DNA of 24,052 nucleotides. It comes from an uncultured Bacteroidales bacterium. GTDB taxonomy: Bacteria; Bacteroidota; Bacteroidia; Bacteroidales; ML635J-15. The stretch lies in the NCBI GenBank assembly GCA_905233405.1, contig CAJOEG010000003.1, positions 1 through 24,052 on the forward strand, read 5' to 3'. Under the pieces are notes generated by a model that saw only the letters and a program-made list of their open reading frames with translations, had not been told where the DNA came from and did no database searches. Below, in pieces: positions 7,628 through 14,550 of this stretch (positions are counted from its first letter, which is position 1; the number at the start of each line of letters is the position of its first letter). Both the position numbers and the translations under genes were made by a program.

Positions 7628-9086
7628 AATAATAATTTTTTATGCTATAGCGGCAATCTTCGTTATCGTCAACTGCTTAATGATAGCAGTATGTGATAAT
7701 TATGTGCTGTCCCTGTTGCCAAGCCTACTGCCGTTAGTGTTAATAATTGTCGCTGGATTTTTCTTTTCTATCGACAAGGCTTTACTGTTTTCAGTAATGT
7801 GCATACCTTTTTCGCTGCCCCTTAAAGAATTTTATCCACAACTTGGCTTCAACATCGACTTGCCCACCGAACCGATGTTTATCGCCATAATGCTTATATT
7901 CTTGCTAAAACTCCTTATTGATCACAAGTACGAACGCAAGATTATCAAGCACCCGCTTTCAATAATGATATTAATATATCTGTTATGGCATCTAATTACA
8001 GTATGCACTAGCACATTACCCCTGGTATCATTAAAAAGTTTTATAGCGTCATTGTGGTTCATAATACCATTTTTCTTCATAGGGATATTATTGTTTAATG
8101 ATACCCGTAACATATACAAGTTCCTTTTCCTATATATGATTCCTTTTGCTGGACTTATAATTTTTACTCTTATAAAACACTCAGCATACAACTTTGACCA
8201 GCACATAGGAAACGACATTATGAATCCGTTCTTCAACGACCACACTTCGTACGGAGCTGCAATAGCGATGTTCATACCATTCCTAATCGGCTTTGTACTG
8301 AATAAGGAAATAAAAATCCACTGGAGGATAGTATCGCTGGTACTTCTTGTAATATTCATAGGTGGATTGATATTCTCATACACCCGCGCCGCGTGGATAA
8401 GCCTTGTAGGTGCTTTGGGAATGTATTTGATACTCAAGCTAAAGATTAACAACAAGATTATTTTCGCAATACTGATTATCGGTATTGGAGGTTATGCGCT
8501 ATTCCAAGACAAGATTCTTATGGATTTGGAAAGAAACAAGGTTGAATCGTCGACAGACTTTTCGAAACACATAAAGTCAATAAGCAACATAACCTCAGAC
8601 GCTTCGAACCTTGAACGAATAAACCGCTGGAACTGCGCAGTACGAATGTTTAAGGAAAAGCCAATCTTCGGCTGGGGTCCCGGAACCTATCAGTTCAAAT
8701 ATGCACCATTCCAGCATTCAGACGAAAAGACAATTATCAGCACCAACGCCGGTGACGGAGGAAACGCACACAGCGAATACCTCGGTTCGCTTGCCGAGTC
8801 GGGTCTGCTCGGACTGGTTAACTATGCCTTGATTTGCATTTTAATCTACATTACAGGCACACGCACCTATCACAAGTTGAAGGACAGAAAACTAAAGATG
8901 GTAGTGGCGGCGGCACTTTGCGGACTGATAACCTACTTCATACACGGAGCATTGAACAATTTCCTCGACATCGACAAGATTGCCGTGCCGTTCTGGGGAT
9001 TCGCCGCAATGATAGTGTCGATAGAACTATTTGCCACAGAGAAGGATACCGAAAACAAAGAGGAAATTTCCGTCCAAAAGGAATAG
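7611..9086 (+). CDS. O-antigen polymerase/ligase family protein (Wzy/WaaL-like)
   Basis: About 491 residues and roughly ten to twelve hydrophobic segments, beginning TPKTKIIIFYAIAAIFV. The large periplasmic loop has GWGPGTYQF and, further on, NAHSEYLGSLAESGLLG, the hallmark of the Wzy_C/O-antigen ligase family. SYTRAAWISLVGA is another family block. Such proteins polymerise lipid-linked repeat units or attach the finished glycan to lipid A or protein; sequence alone does not decide which. There is no ATG near the start. TTG codons at 7572, 7581 and 7611 are in frame; I prefer 7611 because an AAGGAAG purine stretch lies just upstream and the protein then starts right before the first TM. It overlaps the Wzz-like gene, which implies translational coupling, and its stop is four bases before the YraN gene. 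Confidence 0.85.
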   Translation: MTPKTKIIIFYAIAAIFVIVNCLMIAVCDNYVLSLLPSLLPLVLIIVAGFFFSIDKALLFSVMCIPFSLPLKEFYPQLGFNIDLPTEPMFIAIMLIFLLKLLIDHKYERKIIKHPLSIMILIYLLWHLITVCTSTLPLVSLKSFIASLWFIIPFFFIGILLFNDTRNIYKFLFLYMIPFAGLIIFTLIKHSAYNFDQHIGNDIMNPFFNDHTSYGAAIAMFIPFLIGFVLNKEIKIHWRIVSLVLLVIFIGGLIFSYTRAAWISLVGALGMYLILKLKINNKIIFAILIIGIGGYALFQDKILMDLERNKVESSTDFSKHIKSISNITSDASNLERINRWNCAVRMFKEKPIFGWGPGTYQFKYAPFQHSDEKTIISTNAGDGGNAHSEYLGSLAESGLLGLVNYALICILIYITGTRTYHKLKDRKLKMVVAAALCGLITYFIHGALNNFLDIDKIAVPFWGFAAMIVSIELFATEKDTENKEEISVQKE

Positions 9087-9090
9087 TTGT

Positions 9091-9450
9091 ATGGCCGCTC
9101 ACAATGAACTTGGATTACTCGGAGAAAACATTGCCGCGAAGCGTCTAGGCTCAAAAGGTTACGAAATACTTGAACGACAGTGGCATTGCAAGCACAAGGA
9201 AATCGACATTATAGCACGGAAGGATAACATTCTTGCAATAGTCGAGGTCAAGACACGCAGTTCTGAGCAATTTGGCAACACATCCGACTTTATAACCGAC
9301 GACAAGATGAGATTTCTCACTTCAGCATCGGAAATTTATGCGAAAGCTATCGGCTTCGACGGAGAAATCCGTTTCGATGTCGTAATGGTCTATGTCTTGG
9401 GCAACGAATATAAGGTAGAACATATAGAAAACGCATTTATCCCAAAATAA
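9091..9450 (+). CDS. YraN family (UPF0102) protein
   Basis: A 119-residue protein of normal family length. NELGLLGENIAAKRL and GYEILERQW are the standard opening. The core KEIDIIARKDNILAIVEVKTR supplies E37, D39, E52 and K54, the E-x-D...E-x-K arrangement of a restriction-endonuclease-like fold. The family's role is not settled; a nuclease or DNA-processing function is presumed. The usual glycine before EID in the family is here a lysine (HKEIDI). The frame is open upstream inside the preceding gene, but the ATG at 9091 matches the family N-terminus. It sits four bases after the polymerase/ligase gene and 13 bases before the hydrolase, so it looks like a member of the efp-led operon. Confidence 0.92.
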   Translation: MAAHNELGLLGENIAAKRLGSKGYEILERQWHCKHKEIDIIARKDNILAIVEVKTRSSEQFGNTSDFITDDKMRFLTSASEIYAKAIGFDGEIRFDVVMVYVLGNEYKVEHIENAFIPK

Positions 9451-9463
9451 AAATCTAAGGAAT

Positions 9464-10375
9464 ATGAAGAAATTGGCATTATGCATTCTGTTGACAATCA
9501 CGGCGATTTGCGCACAAGCACAGATAACTCCGACAGCAACATACGAATACGTAAAGCGCGATAGTTCGCTGTACTTTGATCTTTACAAAACGGCTAATTC
9601 CGCCGACAACTATACTGTTGTATTTGTGTTTGGAGGAGGTTTCATCGGTGGAAGCCGTACCGAACCATATTATTTCCCATACTACAGCAAATTGCTCGAA
9701 AACAACATAAATGTCATAGCCATCGATTACCGCCTTGGACTTAAAGGTGTTAAGGGTTTGGGAGTGTTCAACTACAAGCCTTTGGAAAACGCAATAGCAA
9801 TGGCTGCCGAAGACTTGCTCACTGCAACGAAATACATAATTGATCACGAAAAGGAATTGCAGATTGACAGCAAGAAACTGATAATCGCAGGTTCGAGTGC
9901 GGGAGCAATTACCGTATTGCAGGCCGACTACGAACTTGGCAACAGGACAAAACTCGGACAGATTCTTCCCGATGGCTTCAAGTATGCAGGTGTGATGTCG
10001 TATGCCGGTGCAATATTCTCGACCAATGGCAAGGTAAAGTATCGCCATCAAGAGCCTGCGCCCACGATGATGCTCCACGGAACTGCTGACCAACTTGTCA
10101 ACTACAAGCAAATCAAGATGTTCAACATAGGATTGTTCGGCAGCAGCAAACTTGTGAAACGATTTGAAAAATACGGCTATCCTTACTATATTGTGCGCTA
10201 CAATACTGTCGGTCACGAAGTTGCGGCACGAATGTACGATGACTTCGACAAAGCAATGTGGTTTTTTGAAAACTGCATTGTAAAAGGTGCCAAAATCCAC
10301 CGCGACGACTTCATCGACGACCCTACGGTCGAGCGTCACAAGTTCGGAAGTGCAAAACCTTCGGATATATATTAA
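9464..10375 (+). CDS. Secreted alpha/beta hydrolase (esterase-like)
   Basis: A 303-residue protein with an N-terminal signal peptide (MKKLALCILLTITAICAQAQ), likely cut after residue 20, so it acts outside the cytoplasm. The body is an alpha/beta hydrolase of the hormone-sensitive-lipase/carboxylesterase type. VVFVFGGGFIGG replaces the usual HGGG oxyanion motif. GSSAGA places the nucleophile at S145. HGTADQLV gives an acid at D209 and NTVGHEVA the histidine at H251. Substrates may be acetyl or feruloyl esters on polysaccharides or simple carboxyl esters; this is inference. It is the last gene of the rightward run and converges on prfB, with only 29 bases between and no obvious terminator hairpin. 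Confidence 0.85.
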   Translation: MKKLALCILLTITAICAQAQITPTATYEYVKRDSSLYFDLYKTANSADNYTVVFVFGGGFIGGSRTEPYYFPYYSKLLENNINVIAIDYRLGLKGVKGLGVFNYKPLENAIAMAAEDLLTATKYIIDHEKELQIDSKKLIIAGSSAGAITVLQADYELGNRTKLGQILPDGFKYAGVMSYAGAIFSTNGKVKYRHQEPAPTMMLHGTADQLVNYKQIKMFNIGLFGSSKLVKRFEKYGYPYYIVRYNTVGHEVAARMYDDFDKAMWFFENCIVKGAKIHRDDFIDDPTVERHKFGSAKPSDIY

Positions 10376-10404
10376 TCGCTAAATCAAACAAAATAACCAA
10401 ATCA

Positions 10405-11494
10405 TCACTTCCTTCCGAACTCCATCAAGTAAGTCTTTATAAACTCGTTGATTCCACCGTCGAGTACCGCCTGCACATTGCCGGTTTCGTAGCCCGTACG
10501 CAAGTCCTTTACAAGTTTGTACGGCTGCATCACATAGTTGCGAATCTGCGAGCCCCATTCAATCTTACGCTTCTGACCTTCAATACGGTCGCGTTCCTCC
10601 TGCTGCTTGCGCAGTTCGAGTTCATAAAGTTGCGACTTTAGCAGACGCAGTGCATTTTCACGGTTTTTGAGTTGCGAACGAGTTTCCATATTTTCGATGA
10701 CAATGCCCGTTGGAATGTGCTTCAGTCGCACTGCCGTTTCCACCTTGTTGACATTCTGACCGCCGGCACCGCTGCTTCGGAAAGTGTCCCACTCAATGTC
10801 GGCAGGGTTTATCTCTATATTAATGGTATCGTCAACCAACGGATACACGAACACCGATGCAAACGAAGTATGTCGCTTGTGTGCCGCATCGTATGGCGAA
10901 AGTCGCACGAGACGGTGAACGCCGTTCTCACCCTTGAGGTAGCCGTAGGCGTATTCGCCCGACAAACTCATTGTCACCGACTTGATGCCCACACTATCTC
11001 CGTCCTGACGGTCGATGAGCTGCACCTTGTAGCCGTTATCCTCGGCCCAGCGCACATACATTCGGTAGAGCATATCTGCCCAGTCGTTGCTTTCGGTGCC
11101 ACCTGCACCTGAATTTATCGTAAGCACAGCATCAAGCACATCTTCCTCACCGCCAAGCATATTCTTGAGTTCGAGAGCCTCAATCACCGCGATGCACTTG
11201 TCGTATTCGGCATCCATCTCGGTCTCGGTGATGTCGCCCGCCTTGAAAAAGTCGTACATAACTTCGGTGTCCTCGTATTTTGCCGCTACGGCATCGTACT
11301 CGACCACCCATTTCTTTACATCGCTTATTTTTTTCAAGGTTGCTTCGGCATTTTCGGGATTGACCCAAAAGTCGCCCGCTTCGGTTTTCTTGTTTTCGGT
11401 TTCAACAAATTCACGCTTGGCATCTATGTCAAAGATACCTCCTCAGAGCCTCTACGCGCTTGCCGGTCTCTTTAATTTTCTCAAGTGTTACCAT
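10405..11494 (-). CDS. prfB: Peptide chain release factor 2, programmed +1 frameshift
   Basis: RF2 recognises UGA and UAA stop codons and triggers peptide release. The gene is read as join(11494..11432, 11430..10405) on the minus strand: 21 codons from ATG at 11494, a +1 shift at CTT TGA C, then 341 codons, giving 362 residues, the usual RF2 length. The hydrolysis motif GGQ is in SSGAGGQNVNKVE at about residues 244-246. The stop-recognition tripeptide, SPF in E. coli RF2, is here SPY (about 199-201, LVRLSPYDAAHKRHTSF). The in-frame TGA lets RF2 level control its own translation. A start at an internal ATG would lose the N-terminal helical domain, so the frameshifted reading is clearly right. 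It has its own promoter with an exact -7 box and converges on the hydrolase gene. Confidence 0.95.
11428..11443 (-). promoter_or_regulatory. RF2 programmed frameshift site
   Basis: The minus strand reads AGGAGG TAT CTT TGA C. A Shine-Dalgarno-like AGGAGG (11443-11438) sits three bases before the CTT codon, as in E. coli prfB (AGGGGG TAT CTT TGA C). The ribosome slips one base forward on CTT into the GAC frame when RF2 is scarce. Confidence 0.95.
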
Positions 11495-11511
11495 TAAATT
11501 AATTTTTGATG

Positions 11512-11540
11512 CAAAGATAAGTATTATTTACGATTGGCAA
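11512..11540 (-). promoter_or_regulatory. prfB promoter
   Basis: TATCTTTG (minus strand, 11519-11512) is an exact TAnnTTTG -7 box, 17 bases before the ATG. A TTG at 11540-11538 lies 18 bases upstream as a possible -33 element. The segment AATCGTAAATA just upstream of the -7 box recurs in front of the unknown three-gene cassette at 14221. Confidence 0.6.
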
Positions 11541-11578
11541 AGCAGAGCTAAAGGTTGACGGATTACGATTTACGATTA
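11526..11578. repeat. ATTTACGATT short repeats, locus 1
   Basis: ATTTACGATT occurs at 11526-11535, and GATTACGATTTACGATTA at 11561-11578. The same motif is clustered at 14235-14280. Nothing else recognisable lies in the 150 bases between prfB and the downstream end of the cassette, apart from a weak GCCT/AGGC hairpin near 11583. Confidence 0.5.
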
Positions 11579-11644
11579 GTCTGGCCTAAAAGGCTGAAAG
11601 AAGAGAAGGCTAAATGCCCCCATTGCATTAAGGAGGTTAAGGTT

Positions 11645-13060
11645 TTATTTCCCTTTTCCATCCAAGTTCAGTGTGCTGATGACTTCCTTAGCTGTTCTTA
11701 GAACTATATTCTCCACAAATACCTCGTCTAGGTCGTGTACTACCATTTTGCTGTCAATATTTCTTACGAACTCTTCAATGTCCCAGCGTTTGGAATTGCC
11801 CAAATAATCCAGATTCTCGGAAAAACCTTGTTCTTTAAGGTATTTATCCATCCAACCTTCACCATATTTTGAATCGCAGAATCTTTTTAATCTTAGATAA
11901 CCTTCCTTTCTATCTGGATTCATTTCCTTTTTTTCTTTATGCAATGAAGTTTTTTTGTTAATCAAATCCTGTGTCGGGGTGTTGAACGGCTTGCATTGCG
12001 GATAAACTTCAAGCAAAAGGAATTCAATATTTTCTTGAGAATCGTCCATCCGGTTCGACTTTATGTCGTTTAGGAAATATTCGTCCTTTGCGATGTCCTT
12101 GAGCCTTAGACCGAAATAGCGGAAAAGCTGTTTTTCGCGTTCGTATATTATGCCTGGCATAATATACTCGTCTCTTATCATAGTCGCTACTGCTTTTTCT
12201 AAATCGACTGCAGCTATAGGTGCCCATGGTTCTATTTCCCATAGGGCATAGGAAAAGCAGTACGATTCAATCCAATAGTTCAAATCATCAATTATCTGCT
12301 TGAATATTTCAAATATGCATTTGTGCCTTGTTATTTCGGGCTTGTATTTCCTTTTTATTCTGTCGGATATGAGTGTCCATTCGTGCAAGTCGACAATATT
12401 GAACTTGGACTTTTCGGCTGCCTTATCGTATTCGGCCAGTTTTTCCTTATGCATATTCATTTCGGTTTCAGGTTCCATAAACCCCTTTTCCAGGCATTCA
12501 ATATTATTTTCCAAACATTCTCTCATCATCAGACCTTCTGCCGCCTTATCGAGTCCGCGTTCAATCTGTATTCGCAGAAATTTTGGGTATGTCATACCTG
12601 GTTCTTCCGACAAGGCAATCAAATCCTCTATGTGCTTTATGAATGGTTCGGGATTGTTTTCAACTACCATTCGCATTCGTTGCGTTTCGGTAGCATTTTT
12701 TATTAAATCGTCGAATTTGTCGCGGATGTTCTGAATGCAATTACGCATTGCGTCGACATTGGTTCTTAGCAACCTGGTGTCTTCTGGAATTTCACCATCT
12801 TGTGGCATATATTTCTTGTTTTCGACCTCGGTTATGGCACGCATATAGGCATCGTTTATTTCTGTATATATGTTTTCCTGTTGCATCTTGCCCTGAAATT
12901 CAAGAATGTCGGAACAATTTTCGCCAAGTTCGAGTATGTGACTGTATAGTTTTTCTATCTTGTCGTAATATTCGCCTGTAATTTTTCTATTATTCAGGTC
13001 GTCCAAATAAAACTTGTAGCCTGCAGTAAGCGGTTCAAGTAAAGTCTTGTCAATTGCCAT
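11645..13060 (-). CDS. Unknown protein, cassette gene 3 (shared N-terminal domain, long helical C-terminus)
   Basis: A 471-residue protein I do not recognise. Residues 1-85 (MAIDKTLLEPLTAGYKFYLD ... YSHILELGENCSDILEF ... ) closely parallel the N-terminus of the first cassette protein (13762-14169). Shared elements are MAIDK, YKFYL-DLN-R, LY-HILELGE-CSDI-EF and an AY-A motif. After that the protein is different: residues about 90-471 are rich in charged residues and predicted by eye to be mostly helical, with no signal peptide or TM segment. ESYCFSYALWEIEPWAPIAAVDLEKAV (about 260-285) is its most hydrophobic part. No catalytic motif stands out. It starts 14 bases after the stop of gene 2, so it is the last gene of one operon. 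A cytoplasmic structural, adaptor or effector role is possible, but no function is assigned. Confidence 0.75.
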   Translation of the reverse strand: MAIDKTLLEPLTAGYKFYLDDLNNRKITGEYYDKIEKLYSHILELGENCSDILEFQGKMQQENIYTEINDAYMRAITEVENKKYMPQDGEIPEDTRLLRTNVDAMRNCIQNIRDKFDDLIKNATETQRMRMVVENNPEPFIKHIEDLIALSEEPGMTYPKFLRIQIERGLDKAAEGLMMRECLENNIECLEKGFMEPETEMNMHKEKLAEYDKAAEKSKFNIVDLHEWTLISDRIKRKYKPEITRHKCIFEIFKQIIDDLNYWIESYCFSYALWEIEPWAPIAAVDLEKAVATMIRDEYIMPGIIYEREKQLFRYFGLRLKDIAKDEYFLNDIKSNRMDDSQENIEFLLLEVYPQCKPFNTPTQDLINKKTSLHKEKKEMNPDRKEGYLRLKRFCDSKYGEGWMDKYLKEQGFSENLDYLGNSKRWDIEEFVRNIDSKMVVHDLDEVFVENIVLRTAKEVISTLNLDGKGK

Positions 13061-13074
13061 ATTATTCCTTCCTT

Positions 13075-13737
13075 TTATCTGTTAGCAATTTCCTTAAATT
13101 TCTTAAGATGGGTTTCTATTTCCTCGTCGCTATATGGAATGTAGTATCTGTGCCTGTGTTCACGAACAAGTTCCGGCTTTATTTTCCATCCGTCATAATA
13201 TTTGTCTATCCGATTCTCGTCAAGTTCAACATTTTCGACAATTATTCTTTTTGCATCGTCTGCTCTTTCCAGCAACACGCTTTTGTATTTTGCAGGTACG
13301 ACAGCATTTGTGTACATATCAACATTGTCCAGCCATCTCCAGTTTTCGAACAACGCTTCACCATTAGTGCAGTCAGCTGCAATCTCTATACTATTCTCGT
13401 TGGAAATATCAAGTATTCGAGTCATCATATCGGCAACATCGGTTTGTTTGTCGAGTTCAGCAAGAATTTCGTCTGCACCTTTCTTGTGTACAGGTTCCTT
13501 TACGCTTTCGTAGTATTCGCTTTCCATCTCGTACTGGTCACGGCATTCAGCAAAGGCACAGTCGTTGTTTAGTCCGCCCAGATTGGCTCCAATTTCCTCA
13601 AAACTGTCGTACCTGTACATAAGGTCTCTCAGCTTTCTTTCGGCTTCGTTGGAATGTTTCTTGAGCGGGTTTCCTGCATACCGCTCAGCTCGTGCGTCGT
13701 AGTATGCGCGATATTCTTCTAATCTTTGGTCTGCCAT
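13075..13737 (-). CDS. Unknown protein, cassette gene 2
   Basis: A 220-residue, highly charged and mostly helical protein starting MADQRLEEYRAYYDARAERYAG. It has no signal peptide, TM segment or recognised catalytic motif. Its first 70 residues follow a pattern loosely like that of genes 1 and 3 (Y-x2-Y, an E-rich helix, S-x2-E-(F/I), then an LNN-x-C or EN-x-I stretch), so it may be a diverged relative. The C-terminal part has NWRWLDNVDMYTNAVVPAKY and HRHRYYIPYSDEEIETHLKKF. From memory, proteins with the ARAERYA opening occur as uncharacterised genes in other Bacteroidales, but I know no function. It lies 24 bases after gene 1 and 14 bases before gene 3, on the same strand. Confidence 0.75.
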   Translation of the reverse strand: MADQRLEEYRAYYDARAERYAGNPLKKHSNEAERKLRDLMYRYDSFEEIGANLGGLNNDCAFAECRDQYEMESEYYESVKEPVHKKGADEILAELDKQTDVADMMTRILDISNENSIEIAADCTNGEALFENWRWLDNVDMYTNAVVPAKYKSVLLERADDAKRIIVENVELDENRIDKYYDGWKIKPELVREHRHRYYIPYSDEEIETHLKKFKEIANR

Positions 13738-13761
13738 AGCAAAATGTTTTTTACGATTGCC

Positions 13762-14169
13762 TTATTTCTTCCTGTTTTTAAAATGATTTATTAGTCTCGG
13801 TATTCCTCTTAATGCAAGCGTAATGAATCCCCATATACTAGTATATTGTCCGCCGTGTACAGCCATTGCACCACGGCTTACATTGGAAACAATGTTTGAA
13901 CCGGTAGCATATCCAGAGGTTGTGCCATTCATATTTTCGGCTAATGCTTGTGAATATGCGTTTGACATATTTTCGTTAATTTTTTCATCCTGTATTCGGG
14001 TGGTGAATTCGGTTATGTCAGAACACTGTTCCCCTAGTTCGAGTATGTGGTTGTAGAGTCTCTCTATCTCATCATAGTGTTTGCCTTTGATGTTCCTGCT
14101 ATTCAAGTCGTTCAAATAAAACTTGTACCTGTCGGTGTGGATTTCGAGTGTTTTTTTGTCTATTGCCAT
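13762..14169 (-). CDS. Unknown small protein, cassette gene 1 (shared N-terminal domain, Gly-rich hydrophobic tail)
   Basis: A 135-residue protein beginning MAIDKKTLEIHTDRYKFYLN. Residues 1-80 align without obvious gaps to the N-terminus of the 471-residue cassette protein. The C-terminal third is quite different: a Gly/Ser-rich part (GTTSGYATGSNIVSNVSRGA, about 83-102), then a hydrophobic segment (YTSIWGFITLALRGIPRLI, about 109-127) ending in the basic tail NHFKNRKK. That tail could insert in or lie on a membrane. The layout, a constant head and a short membrane-active-looking tail, is reminiscent of small toxins or membrane adaptors, which is inference only. It has an exact -7 box 51 bases upstream of its start and leads the three-gene operon. 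Confidence 0.75.
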   Translation of the reverse strand: MAIDKKTLEIHTDRYKFYLNDLNSRNIKGKHYDEIERLYNHILELGEQCSDITEFTTRIQDEKINENMSNAYSQALAENMNGTTSGYATGSNIVSNVSRGAMAVHGGQYTSIWGFITLALRGIPRLINHFKNRKK

Positions 14170-14220
14170 AATCTTTTCCTTTTTGTTAGTATATGTTTTT
14201 TAGTGCATTGTTTGATGTGA

Positions 14221-14228
14221 CAAAGATA
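14221..14228 (-). promoter_or_regulatory. Promoter of the three-gene cassette
   Basis: On the minus strand TATCTTTG fits the TAnnTTTG -7 box exactly. The sequence from -7 upstream (CAAAGATAAG, five variable bases, TTTACGATT on the plus strand) is nearly the same as at the prfB promoter. No clear -33 TTG is present; the repeat array takes that place. Confidence 0.55.
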
Positions 14229-14234
14229 AGGAAT

Positions 14235-14280
14235 ATTTACGATTTGGGATTTACGATTTACGATTTTATTTGGGATTTGA
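14235..14280. repeat. ATTTACGATT short repeat array, locus 2
   Basis: Three ATTTACGATT units lie in 46 bases, interleaved with two TTTGGGATTT units. The array abuts the -7 box of the unknown cassette. It resembles the two clusters upstream of prfB (11526-11578). Confidence 0.6.
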
Positions 14281-14284
14281 TAAT

Positions 14285-14314
14285 TGTAGAATCGCGCCAT
14301 GGCACGATTGTACA
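14285..14314 (+). repeat. Palindromic repeat family A, copy 2
   Basis: TGTAGAATCGCGCCATGGCA followed by CGATTGTACA. Ends TGTA/TACA and AATCG/CGATT pair around CCATGG. With the following TAAA it differs from the copy at 3857-3887 at two of 31 positions. Confidence 0.75.
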
Positions 14315-14323
14315 TAAAAAATC

Positions 14324-14352
14324 TGTAGAAACGTTGCGTGCAACGTTTTCTA
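14324..14352 (+). repeat. Palindromic repeat family B, copy 2
   Basis: TGTAGAAACGTTGCGTGCAA then CGTTTTCTA; the core AACGTTGCGTGCAACGTT is a nearly perfect palindrome. It lies nine bases after family-A copy 2. The flanking AAATCTGTAG is identical to that of copy 1 on the minus strand at 3786-3820. Confidence 0.75.
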
Positions 14353-14400
14353 TATTTTGAGATGCAAAATTTTTGAAATAATTTGATTCAAGGATTCAAT

Positions 14401-14428
14401 TGTAGCGACGTTGAGTGCAACGTCTGCA
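14401..14428 (+). repeat. Palindromic repeat family B, copy 3
   Basis: TGTAGCGACGTTGAGTGCAA then CGTCTGCA. It matches copy 1 (minus strand) at 26 of 28 positions. The rest of the 380-base spacer 14170-14550 holds AT-rich sequence and a weak hairpin at 14458-14480, nothing that looks coding. Confidence 0.75.
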
Positions 14429-14457
14429 CAAATTTTATTCGTAAATTATTGTTATTC

Positions 14458-14485
14458 AATCAATTCAAAAAAAATTGATTTTTTT
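14458..14485 (+). terminator. AT-rich hairpin with T-run before the giant gene (weak)
   Basis: AATCAATT (14458-14465) pairs with AATTGATT (14473-14480) and is followed by T's. The stem has a single GC pair, and no gene ends just before it on the plus strand, so a terminator role is doubtful. Confidence 0.25.
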
Positions 14486-14550
14486 GATTTTCCCAGGCAA
14501 CGAAATTGTAGTTTTAATTGTCATATAGATGAACGCAAAAATTTATAGTT

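Noticed and set aside
9479..10339. Long open frame (286 codons) on the minus strand opposite the alpha/beta hydrolase
   Set aside because: It is antisense to a gene with a signal peptide and a full catalytic triad; its translation is Cys/Val/Phe-rich with no family likeness, typical of a shadow frame in GC-skewed codon positions.
14285..14430. CRISPR array or tandem repeat array
   Set aside because: The repeats are of two different kinds, unevenly spaced and palindromic, with no regular spacers and no cas gene in the window.
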